The notes under the pieces are model-generated. The model did no database searches, was not told where the DNA came from, and saw nothing but the letters and a program-made list of their open reading frames with translations. The translations under genes were made by a program, and so were the position numbers. DNA of 64,000 nt from Heterobilharzia americana (taxonomy: Eukaryota; Platyhelminthes; Trematoda; Strigeidida; Schistosomatidae): positions 45,746,934 to 45,810,933 of the forward strand of contig OX104127.1 of assembly GCA_944470555.2 (NCBI GenBank). Reading direction: 5' to 3'. Below, piece after piece: positions 25,196 to 34,639 of this stretch; position 1 is the stretch's first letter; the number at the start of each line of letters is the position of its first letter.

Positions 25196-25503
25196 TTCTC
25201 ATATTAGTAATTTAACATGAGAGAAGCCAGTTCACAGGCATCGTCACATTGGCATATGTTGGAAAATATACAAGATTTTACGGGACCCGAGTGGTACGGA
25301 AGGGAGGTCATTAAATTGGATTAAAAACATCAGAAGATTGCACAACTTATGGAATGAACAGGAAAATGCCACTTTTTAGCGTGTATAGAGTGGTAAAGTC
25401 TGGGCCGTTTTCAGTCATACTTTCTTTTTTCACCATTAGTGGCACCAAGGTCGCACAAGACTCCAAATTTCTGTTGCGAGCATTCGACATGTTTGATTCG
25501 TCA
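25196..25503 (+). repeat. 308-bp segment also present, inverted, at 2036-2343
   Basis: See the partner copy. Here it forms the region downstream of the integrase of the minus-strand Gypsy element. Its plus-strand frame (25354-25752) is open but reads antisense to the element and is probably fortuitous. Confidence 0.75.
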
Positions 25504-26292
25504 TTAATCTTTTCCTCTCCAGCCGGCCAAAATCGCATCAGAGGTTGTGCCCACTCAACTGTTTTACCTAGTTTACAAACCTGTGTATCATTGGTTGTAC
25601 CGTCCACTATATGTTGTAGTAGTTTCTCTAGGGTTGCATATGGTGGCTGGAGTCTGTCCATACTAATGCTATATGAGGAGTTACATGCATGCGTCTATGT
25701 CTTTGGGGATATAGACCGATCTGGCCTTTTCATGGACTGCAACTGGCCTTAAGCCGGCATTCGATGTCTAAGTCGACCGACTCAGGTTGACTGGTCAGTT
25801 TTATCGCTTTCGACGTTGGGGTTGATAAAATTGCCAGGAAGTCTCATGGTGGTACCGAAAACTAATTCTGCCGCTGAGCGTTGAGCGTCTGTCTCGATTG
25901 CTGTGGGAATACCGAATATCACCATGGGGAGGTAAGCTGTCCAGTGATTGGGATCAGAGTGTGATATCAAGGCGGCTTCGAGTTGTCGATGAAATCATCC
26001 CACTACGCAGTCTGCTTGTGGGTGGCACGTTGTGCAACTTATTGTGTGAGGACCTAAGAACTTAGGTAGGTTATTAAAAGTTCCGATTCAGACTGTGCCC
26101 CTCCGTCGGTGGTTGTCTTACAGGAACACCAAATATTGACACCCAGTTCTGCAGAAACGCTTTCGCCGCTGCCTCTGCTGTAATGGCTATCCGCAACCTT
26201 GTGTATCTATCGCTACATGTGAAGAGATATGTGAAACCAAAAGAATGAGGTAAAGGACCTAACGAATCCACGTCTACATGTGCGAAACGCAT
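25504..26292 (-). pseudogene. Gypsy integrase
   Basis: Integrase inserts the element DNA into the host genome. On the minus strand, 26292-26074 begins with HVDVDSLGPLPHSFGFTYLF, the first catalytic-core block, with the metal-binding D at about 26268, followed by FLQNWVSIFGVP. Downstream, 25970-25782 gives HWTAYLPMVIFGIPTAIE and AELVFGTTMRLPG, the end of the core in this family. The C-terminal LQPPY block is at about 25650. Stops and a frameshift separate the pieces. The N-terminal HHCC zinc region is not clear. Confidence 0.78.
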
Positions 26293-27190
26293 ATTAGGTT
26301 GAGAAACCGTCCCCTAAGGTGAAACTAAGTGTCGGTGTGCTTTGAATTGTTGATATGCCACACATTCCTTAACCCAGTTGCGCACGTCGTGCCGTAAGTT
26401 TAGCCAAATATATCTATCGGCAATAAGTTCGGTGGAGGCTTTTGCCCCAGGGTGCGACGACATAGTGAAAGTTGTTAAATGCTAACTTTCTCATGTTTTT
26501 AGACACGTAAGATTTTGGTGAACCTCCCGTCGTGTCACAGTAGATGAGTTTGTCATCTGTAGGTGAAGGTAACCGCTTGTTCCAGGTTACAATTACTACC
26601 AGAAAACAAGTCGTTCAGTTCACCGCCTTTCTCTTGATCTGCTGCTAAGGCCTTGAAATCTATAACAGATTGATAAATAGTGCTTACGTTAATCTGAGAC
26701 AGAGAGTCAGCCGCGCAATTTCGTGCACCTTTAAAGTGTCTTATATAGCTAGTAAATTGCGTTACAAGATTAAGGTGACGAACGCGTGGTATTTGTCAGG
26801 CTTTGCATTTAGCTCATAGGTTAAGGGCTTATGACCCGTGTAGACCGCAAACGCCCTGCCTCCCATCATGTGACGGAAGTGCTTAATGACTGGAAAGATC
26901 TCTAGCGGTTCCCGGCCACACTTTGAATACTGAGTTTCGGGTGCTGAAAGGTGTTTTGAGATAAACGCCACAGGTTGCCACTGATTGCCGACTGACTGGT
27001 TGAATGCTGCTCAAAAGCTGTATCGGAATCATCGACCCTCAGAGCAAGTGGTCCACTGACACCAAGGAATTTTGGGAAGCCTACTGACTTTTGGGAGGGC
27101 GAGTAATGCCTAGCCGAAGCATATCATTAAATTCCGCCCTGGTAATCTTCAGTTTATCTGGCGCTAGTCCCACAGGTTTTGTGGGTACAG
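26293..27190 (-). pseudogene. Gypsy RNase H with residual RT N-terminus; RT palm deleted
   Basis: At about 27190-27085 the frame shows the start of a Gypsy RT (LAPDKLKITRAEF, LRLGITRPPKS). It should continue into fingers and palm but jumps within a few codons to RNase H (ALRVDDSDTAF). RNase H continues in 26971-26762 (AFISKHLSAPETQYS, FAVYTGHKPLTYELN), with TG replacing the usual TD in the TDHKPL motif. No F/YVDD-type catalytic box exists anywhere between. The missing part would be roughly 250 codons. Confidence 0.8.
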
Positions 27191-27715
27191 GGGCCTTGTG
27201 TTTTTACGGTATGCGTCACCTCAGGACTTGCGTGAGAGGTCTGTGTGTTGGATGGCTTTGGATTTGAGAAACCCGCAAATATGTTTCTGAACCTTTCGGT
27301 TGATATTGGGGAAATTGTATCAGGCTCACGGATGTGGTTGTACTGGCTTTGCCTATTGTGCATCTAGGAGTTTCCTTTAGCGTTAACCTTCGTTTCTTCG
27401 CATCTACCGAACATTCATACATCTCCAAAAATTCTATGCCCGGTATTGCGAGGTCTAGATCTGCTATAGTAGACACCAAAGGGAATCGCCATTTAAATCC
27501 AAGGTTCAGGGTGATAGCCTTTGTCCGAACGTCGCTATTTGTGTTTTATTGGCAGCCGGTAACGTGGCCGCGAACATCTGGTGTCCGTGCTCTGCCCTGT
27601 TTCGTGGAAGAATATGATGAGCAGCTCCCATGTCTACCATGAATTCTGTGCCAGAATTTCTGTCTGTGACGTAGAAAAGGCGACTACCCGGGCACCCCTC
27701 CTTGGCAGTCACCAC
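27191..27715 (-). pseudogene. Gypsy aspartic protease, mutated active site
   Basis: The retropepsin-type protease would process the element polyprotein. The frame 27715-27506 reads RLFYVTDRNSGTEFMVDMGAA. The active-site triad that is DTG in the family is DMG here (about 27634-27623), a change that should inactivate it. The later frame 27479-27216 holds the second half of the fold (LDLAIPGIEFLE) before the RT stub. A frameshift joins them. Confidence 0.78.
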
Positions 27716-28098
27716 CTCAGAAGGGGTCTTCAGTTGCCCTGTTTGCCAGGGGATCGCTCACCCTGGGAGCATGGTTCCATACGTCGTTTCGGTTGTGCAC
27801 CGTACTTCCATTGATGCCGACAGAATTGTCCGGACCCCTGAGAGTGTCTGGGTCTACTTCATGATCTACGTTTAAGTGGTGACTTGCCTCTTTGGCTCTG
27901 ACTCGGTTGGATTTGAGCCACAGCTTCCATTAGCGTTTTCACGTTCGCCACCAATTCTGTGATAGCGTCCTCAGGTGAGCCATGACTAGTGTGCAGTGAC
28001 AAGTGGTTGTCCTTGGTTGCGCCTCTCCCCATAATGCTATATGCAACTTGGGCCAACCCTGGAAGCGGGGTTTTCGGGTCATGTGCGCCAAGCGCATA

Positions 28099-28533
28099 CT
28101 AGACATGATATGGCAGTGCCTGAATCCAACCTTCCTTGAAGATGGCTTCTCCACCAGCCTTGTCTCCCACTAACTTTTGTAGGTGTCTCGAAAACTGTGA
28201 TGGGGACCTGTTTCCTAACATCTCTCCTTGTAGCAGACTGCAAACGCGTCTGATGTTTGGCACTGATGGGCGGCTTGTTTTCGCACGCTTGAGTGTGGAA
28301 TAAGGTTCTTCTTCAGGGGTATTGATCATGAGGTCACGGACCAAATTACTGACTGGGAGAGGAAGAACGAAGCACAAGTCTTCATGTCTCAGTTTCTCCG
28401 ACTTTATGTTGTGTCGGTCAAAGAAGTGCTCCGGCTGACTGAACTGTAGTTCTGGGTCTCGCCTGTCAAGGTCTGGTAATCGACTTTTAGTAGAGACTGA
28501 AGTGTCAACCTCCAGTGGAACGGACTCATTCAC
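28099..28533 (-). pseudogene. Gypsy gag capsid-like region
   Basis: The 144-codon frame contains a capsid-type pattern: PEHFFDRHNIKSEKLRH, then VRDLMINTPEEEPYSTLK, then LGNRSPSQFSRHLQKLVGD and IQALPYHV. This order and spacing match gag of Boudicca/CsRn1-like elements. No CCHC knuckle follows in a clean frame, and 28098-27716 shows only broken reading. Gag would form the particle that holds element RNA. Confidence 0.72.
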
Positions 28534-28667
28534 AATATCGGAATCAACATCAACAAGGCCAGAGATTTCAAAAAATCAAAAATAATGGATAAACAATTGA
28601 AATGAATGGAAACAATGTACGTTGTTGGGCTCGACAATGTTGGGCCCAGGGGCTTGTAGCTAACGCT

Positions 28668-28877
28668 TGAGACAATTCGCTTTGGACAACCATAACCTAG
28701 CAGATAAGAAGACAGTGGCAGATGTATACCGTGGTTATTTCAAGCGCTCTGGTGGGCAAGTCGAGTGGATTAAATTCAGCGATTACACCGAAAGTTATTC
28801 CTCATTCAGTTGCAGTCAATAGCGAATATAAATTATGCAGCGGATAGAAACCATAACCAAGTTTACCAGGCACTACA
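28668..28877 (-). repeat. 5' LTR of the minus-strand Gypsy element
   Basis: Starts TGAGACAATT and ends CACTACA on the plus strand, so the ends are TG...CA in either orientation. It differs from the 24450-24659 copy at two positions in the 207-bp core plus the outer bases. I could not recognise a primer-binding site next to it. Confidence 0.78.
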
Positions 28878-30394
28878 GCTCCTCCATATATTCTCCCACC
28901 GGTGTTCCGTCCTTATCTCAACTGACTTCGGCTTCGGTGATTCCCAGAGGTTATTCTTTAAGCAATTGATTTCAGGCTTCCTAAATGCATCAGGGGCTGA
29001 TGGTAAAAGTTGCTGGCCAAGTGCACGGGACCAAACCACATGCGCTTGAATCTAAGCAAACACAACTTTGTTTCCTTCTACCTTCCGTCGTTCCACTCTT
29101 CATACAACAGTTATTTTTACTGCTGCCACCTTAGTTTCTCCTTTTTGTGATACTGTTGTACTGGTCCAACTAAGTAGGTCTGGATGACGAGATATGATGC
29201 TGTCAAAGAAACTTCTTGGCAGTGCTTCCAGTCGCGCGTAACCCTGACGTATTGTGAAGGGGATCACCCCTGTTATCAAAAATACATGCATGAGCAAACG
29301 CTGTTCATCTACGCAACACAGCAGTCCCAGACAGGGTAAACATCGTGAGACCACGTAAAACGCCTAGATGAAGAGGGACAGGTCTGGTAGGCTGAGGAGC
29401 AGTAAGCTGATCAAAACTCATCCACAACAAAGCGAGGCACCGCCGGAATGATTGCATATGGCACTCCAGCACCTGATGACTGCACAATAGGCTTCGAAGC
29501 CGTATCAGAAGAGGTTAAGCAGCTGGGTTGTAGTTTAAGATAAAATTGGGTGAACTGTCACTCTGACAATAGCATTCTATGACGGGCGACTGCGTAGTCA
29601 GTTCTTGTAGGTCTTCCACAAGTGCATCATAGCACCTGTACTACAGGCTGCAAAGTTAAAGACTCCGCCTTTCACCACACAAGAGCCCTCAATCTCTTTC
29701 GACGTAACAAAGAAGTTGGCGCTTATAAAAGTCAGAAAATCTGAAAATAGGTTTGGGCCCGTTACTCAGCGCTCATCGATGCTTGCGGGAACCGCCTCCG
29801 GCTAAACTCTTCCTCGCCCTGGCCAAACACAAGCCTAATACGTTGTACCATCTCTGGAATCCGTAATGAAACAAACGAACCCCCAGATGTCCCAGTAGCA
29901 GCTAGGAGAATGAGAAACTGTGCACAAAACGTGCTCAAACAGTGATGATTTCGCCTATTATGAATATGAGAGCCATCTCCGTCATCTTTTTCAAAGTCGA
30001 TGCATTGAAGAGCTCGCCACTGAGAAGGATGGAAGAGTTTGACTACCAAGCAGAAGTTGACTGACTCCTGGCGCGAGGCCTTACTCGGGGCCCCAAAATT
30101 CTATTGTCTTAGTCGAGGCAGATGAGAACCTGAGGCAAGCCACCGGCACTAACAGATCCCCTGAACTCTTCTCAAGAATTTGGGAACGTTCTGACTGACA
30201 GTGAAACAACAAATTCAAGCCAGTAGGGAATGAATGGAATGTTATGTATCAGGACAATTAAACAAATCAATGAATCCAGCGTGGAATGCATTCTATCATT
30301 TCATAGGCAGCAGTAAGCGGACCTCTACATACTTGGTACAAAGCACATTGGAAGAGTAAACAGTTCTGCACCAGAATGAACAAGACATGAACCA
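28878..30394. other. Unassigned decayed region
   Basis: Open stretches at 29100-29487 and 29762-30049 (minus) have no motif that I recognise. Probably old retroelement sequence between the Gypsy LTR and the right inverted-repeat arm. Confidence 0.4.
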
Positions 30395-31680
30395 CATCTG
30401 GGATATCACAGAGAGTAACCCCAGAGACATCTCTGATTCTGCTTCTCATCCATGATTCCTCTCAGAAAATTTCCTCACACATCCCTCATTCTGCTGGCGA
30501 CGTAAAAATATAGGGGGTGATAGGTGAGGAAGCTGACTCCAAAGTACTCCAGAGTGGCTTGCAACAACTAAAACTCTGGTCGTCAGACACCGGCCCCAGC
30601 TTCAATCTGGAGAAGTGCAAAGTAACATAAGGTAAATGGATCAACGACTGCCGGATACGAACACGAATACAAGTTGAGTCACCGTACCATCACCAAAATG
30701 TCTACGGAGGAGGGCCTCGGCCTCCAGTCATCCAACACTCTAAATACTAGTCCTAGCTATAGAGAATTCGCTGCAAGGGCGAACACCATTCTGCGTTCCC
30801 GGTTCAAGCAGCTTGGGGCCCCCATACCAAAACTCCTTCAGACGGTTTTCAAATCGTCTTGAGAGCGGCATCTTGAATTGCTGAATTCAGTAGTACTTCC
30901 GACCCCAAAGAGCAGCTCCAATCCCCTCAAGAAAGTGCACAGATCCGTGGGGAAAGCAGTTGTCAGGTGCGTGGTGAAAGATTGGTGCAATTAAATATAT
31001 TTACTTTCGGTGTCCGAAAAAAGAGGAGAGGATGTTATTGCGGCTTATAAGATTATCTACCAAACGGATAACGCATCGATACTGGCCCTGATCGAAATAT
31101 GGTGGCCGTCACGTGGTAGTCCTATCAGAATAGCACATCAGACAGGCGACACCGGGCTCAAATCAGACTTCTTTTCCCTAAGAGTGTGTACATTATGGAA
31201 TGCCCCACTATAAAAGGCAGTTATAGTCTCCTAAATGGAATCATTTAAGAGGTTGGGCAACTGTCAACAAGCATAGCTTACCAGTGACGCACTCAGAGGA
31301 CTAATCACCTCAGTAGCCGCCTAGCAGAGCCTGTCTAGCTCTTCGCCACCCCAATACTGTCTTCTTTTTACTTATCCCCTACTGTTTGCTTTGATACCCA
31401 CTCTATCTTCTAGCCCATAGCTCCTAACGCTCTCGTCCTGCCTACTTTGCCCCTCCATGAATATCCCATACACCCATTTTGCCCCTATTATGCCACTCCC
31501 TTTCAGACACCTATGCATGTAGAAAACACAAGAAAACCCCCAATCGTTTCTGCAGCTCATAGCTTCCTGACCAACTCAGTCTGCAAGCTGCACATGCAAA
31601 TTTAAAGAAAATGCACCCCCACCGGACCTAACTGCAGCAAAGCAGAACACACTGTCCTTCTCATTACAGAAGCTGAACTG
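30395..31680 (+). repeat. Right arm of the 1,286-bp inverted repeat (CR1-like 3' end)
   Basis: Reverse complement of 17906-19191. It starts inside the RT at the ISQRV block, contains the degenerate HSAGDVKI palm, the LGAPIPKLL and ICTDNAS-like downstream frames, and ends at GAAGCTGAACTG. It abuts the next element directly at 31681. Confidence 0.93.
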
Positions 31681-31759
31681 TCCTTTTCCTGCATTCAGTC
31701 TTCAACCCTCTTATTGTTGTTAACTACTTGTTTTCCCAAGAAGTTTATATCATAGCGAC

Positions 31760-33475
31760 ATGTCTGCCCAAAACGCTAGGTCTGAAGCTTTGACACGGAT
31801 AACGCGGTCGTGCACAACAACGGCCAGTAACACCCTAAACAACACACTAGTCTGTACTAGAAGACAAACAGAGGTAGGGCAGAACATCGAACTTCTGAAG
31901 AAGTGGCCAACCCATGTTTCTAGAATTCCAGTCGCCATCAGACAGGTGACACAGAGAAGCACTAGCCCGTCACAAACTAGTCCTATCTTGAGCAAGGATC
32001 ATACCATGCCTGAACATAGAAGACGACGTAAAAGGCTTCAGAACAAGGCAGCCACAAGCAGTTCGCCACAATCCGTAGCACCTTATTCATGGAAGGAAGG
32101 CTGTATTACGACACCCGATGGCTGCAGTGTTTGCACCAAAGTTGTTTCGGTAGTCGATGAGGCATTTGCATGCAACCTGTGTCAACGATGGGTGCATTGC
32201 CACTGCGATACCAAAGTCCCCCGACAATACTATAAGCTGATGAAGAGACAACCATGCAAGTGGTTCTGGTACATCTGTCCAGAGTGCAGGAAAATGCCCG
32301 CACTCCGCACAGAAAGCCTGAAGGAGATGCTCTCCGCCACGCAAAAGCTACCAGCATCCCGAATAAGGTAGGGTTAACACCAAAGGATAACACAGAGAGA
32401 CCTGGAAACAGACCTAGAGCTCCAGCTGTGGGCACGCCATCTCGCGTGGGGACCATATTAGGTCAAGTCTCCATACCCCCACCCGGCCCCAGGGGACGTC
32501 AAGCGCATGGCCAAAGACATCGACCGCCGAAGCCTCTACGAAACCCATTCCGAACACCCCACACACCGTGACTGAGAAACAACCAGTGGAATTACTCAAA
32601 CCCATTGGGAAGTCGGGCGTGCCACCCACAACGAACCCAGGTCACAGGAGGACCAACTCGATCATTTTGTTCAACGTCGATGTATCGACAGACTCATTGT
32701 TGGTCGAGAGGGAACAATTTGACAGCCGAATGTGGACCGACTACTGTCAGATGCTGGGACTCCCTCCCCTCCCTGCAACTTTGTGTCGCCTTTCTCGAGG
32801 AAGCCATGCACCCCGAGATAAGCCCCCCCTTTACGTGTGTCCCTAAATACCGCCAAAGAGGCTGAAGACACACTCCTCCTCTCACGACAACCGGACGTTG
32901 TTAATGCCTGTAAAATTCGGGCCAGGCCTGACAAGCCATGGTCAGTAAGAGAGGAGGAGAGAAAGTCAGCGGTTGGAAATCCCAACAGAAACAACACTAT
33001 AGTTGTACATGGGATTCCAGAATTGCCAAGTGACAGCTCGGTCAAAGATCGGTACTTTCACGACGTCCAACAATGGCAATGGCTCTCAACCAAAGTTGGT
33101 CTCAACAGTATACCGGCCAACAGCGTCAGTAGACTGCCAAGGCCAGCGCACCTGAAGACCATACCCAATCCCAGACTACTTGCCGTCCAGTTCGACTCAT
33201 ATGCCTCCCTCACAGACGTTCTGCACGCATGGTATAATGCGAAAGATCGCATGGGTGGCTCAATACGTATATGTGAAAGTAAGCCTAGACCCACAAGGCA
33301 AGAGGAGAGACGGCAACCACCAAGACCTCTGGAGTCAGTGGTCGTCACACAGGCGCTGACCAGTGAGTTAGATACATCAAGTAAAGAAGCCACCACTGCT
33401 ACAGCCCCCACCCAAGTTAAGAACAAAACACAAAAAACGGAACAATGCCAGTCCTATGAGGACTGGCGAGGCTAA
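31760..33475 (+). pseudogene. CR1-like ORF1 protein: PHD finger plus two RRM-like modules
   Basis: ORF1 proteins of CR1-like elements bind element RNA. ATG at 31760 opens a 203-codon frame with a basic N-terminus and a PHD-type finger at about residues 120-176: CSVC, ACNLC, WVHCHC, ICPEC. After frame changes near 32370, 32570 and 32830, two related modules follow: 32640-32870 (NSIILFNV ... LGLPPLPA ... CRLSRGSH) and 32990-33230 (NTIVVHGI ... VGLNSIPA ... SRLPRPAH). Both resemble the RRM-like part of ORF1 and look like a tandem duplication. The last frame ends at 33475, overlapping the start of the endonuclease frame at 33456. Confidence 0.75.
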
Positions 33476-33822
33476 ACAACCACGTAAGCGCTCATCCTGC
33501 GAAAATACACATCCAGACCTCCCCCTCATCAGGTACACTCTAATATGTATGTACAGCAACGTTAGGGGGCTAATAGGGAAGGTAGCAAAAATGAGGACGC
33601 TGCGTGAACATCAGCACTCCGACATCATATTCATCACCGAATCCTGGCTCTCATCGGACATCTCCGACGAAGAGATGCGTGTTGCTGGCATGGAACTCTT
33701 CCGCAGGGACAGGGAACATAGAGCAGGAGGGGGAGTGGCTATCTACGTAAACTCCTGTTTAAAGGCAAGGATGGTTAGCGATACGGCCTTAACCCAGCTC
33801 CCAGAGTCTCTATGGTGCTACT
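33456..33822 (+). pseudogene. CR1-like endonuclease N-terminal stub
   Basis: The frame begins by overlapping ORF1 by about 20 bp in another frame, as expected of ORF2. It shows the YSNVRGL opening motif, the catalytic E in ITESWLSSDISDEE, and GGGVAIYVN. It stops matching after LPESLWCYF, where the sequence switches to pyrimidine-rich UTR. The later catalytic motifs (GDFN, SDH) and the RT are absent. Confidence 0.78.
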
Positions 33823-34150
33823 TCACTCTCTTCTTTATTCTCTCTTCATTCCTTTACCACTACCTTACTATTCTCTTCCAGGTACCTACACAGACAGGAG
33901 TCATGGCAGTTCTCTAAACTTCCCAGCAACCCGTAGCTCCCTAATCACTCTACAAATTACAACCTACTAACCCACAAAACATCCACCTCACCGAAGCTAA
34001 AAGCAAGAAAGCAGAGGGGATTTCCTCGTCCACTGCAGGAGTAAACCGAACAACTGGAACCAAGCCCTAAGAACTAGACGCGAGAGATCAAAAACTACTA
34101 GTTTTCTACGCTCGCACTATCAATATTGGATATTGGATTGGATATTGGAA

Positions 34151-34572
34151 CTGAACAAGAAGTACGGAGTCTCGGATATAGTGTTTACAGTGCACAAATT
34201 TATCTGTTTTCAACTATGTCTTTCTTGTCATGTGTTACTTTTCTGCTCGATTGTAGACCGACATTTCAAAAGATATAGGGTTGTTTGAAGAAATGAAATG
34301 GAGGTAAGAAATTTTCAGCAAATACACATTTGGACGTGAGTGGTTTTTCACCGCTTCGCACGATGTTGGTAAAGACATGTTTTAACGTACCAAGTGGGAA
34401 TGGGTGCTTCATCGATTGGAGCTTTGCCGGCTAGATGTCAGCTGTGTTACCTGTTTGTTTATTTGGGCACACTATGTTTATTTGATAACTAAGGACACAT
34501 GATTTCACCACATTTTCCTTATTTCCACTCTGTTCATTGCTGACTGTCCTTGTACATATTGGACTAATAATC
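34151..34572 (+). promoter_or_regulatory. Probable 5' flank / 5' UTR of the Nova-like gene
   Basis: This 422-bp gap separates the tail of the CR1-like element from the first in-frame ATG. An in-frame TAA at 34486 limits the reading frame. I see no convincing TATA box or initiator. The start site, or an upstream 5' exon, cannot be fixed from sequence alone. Confidence 0.3.
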
Positions 34573-34639
34573 ATGGACGGACTTGAGAAGTCAGAAAAGG
34601 ACGCTAAAGCACAGTCACAGTGCGCAAGACGGAGGCAAG
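34573..34639 (+). CDS. nova: Nova-like exon 1
   Basis: ATG at 34573 (context AATCATGG) is the first in-frame Met after TAA at 34486. It encodes 22 mostly charged residues ([10 protein letters not shown]...) and ends phase 1 at CAAG|GTAGTG. The next intron is only 42 bp, typical of 5' introns in schistosome genes. Confidence 0.75.

Larger units (their letters stand above)
24450..28877 (-). mobile_element. Ty3/Gypsy LTR retrotransposon, RT-deleted
   Basis: Two near-identical 210-bp direct repeats (24450-24659, 28668-28877) bracket a minus-strand gag-protease-RNase H-integrase series. The family resembles the Boudicca/CsRn1 type: capsid-like gag, RLFYVTDRNSGT protease lead, LAPDKLKITRAEF RT start, integrase with HVDVDSLGPL, and an LQPPY C-terminal block. 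Most of the RT is missing. Reading frames carry many stops although the terminal repeats look young. AGCTC occurs just outside both ends (24446-24450; 28877-28881) and is a candidate 5-bp target duplication, one base out of register with a strict TG...CA boundary. Confidence 0.82.
31681..34150 (+). mobile_element. CR1-like ORF1-bearing element lacking RT
   Basis: The element has a short 5' UTR, a long ORF1 (31760-33475), the N-terminal half of an endonuclease (to about 33822), then a sudden switch to pyrimidine-rich 3' UTR sequence and a GATATTG-type tail near 34126-34150, as at the end of the element at 8260-12606. The rest of the endonuclease and the entire RT are missing. It could move only with enzymes supplied by a related copy. 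Confidence 0.8.
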
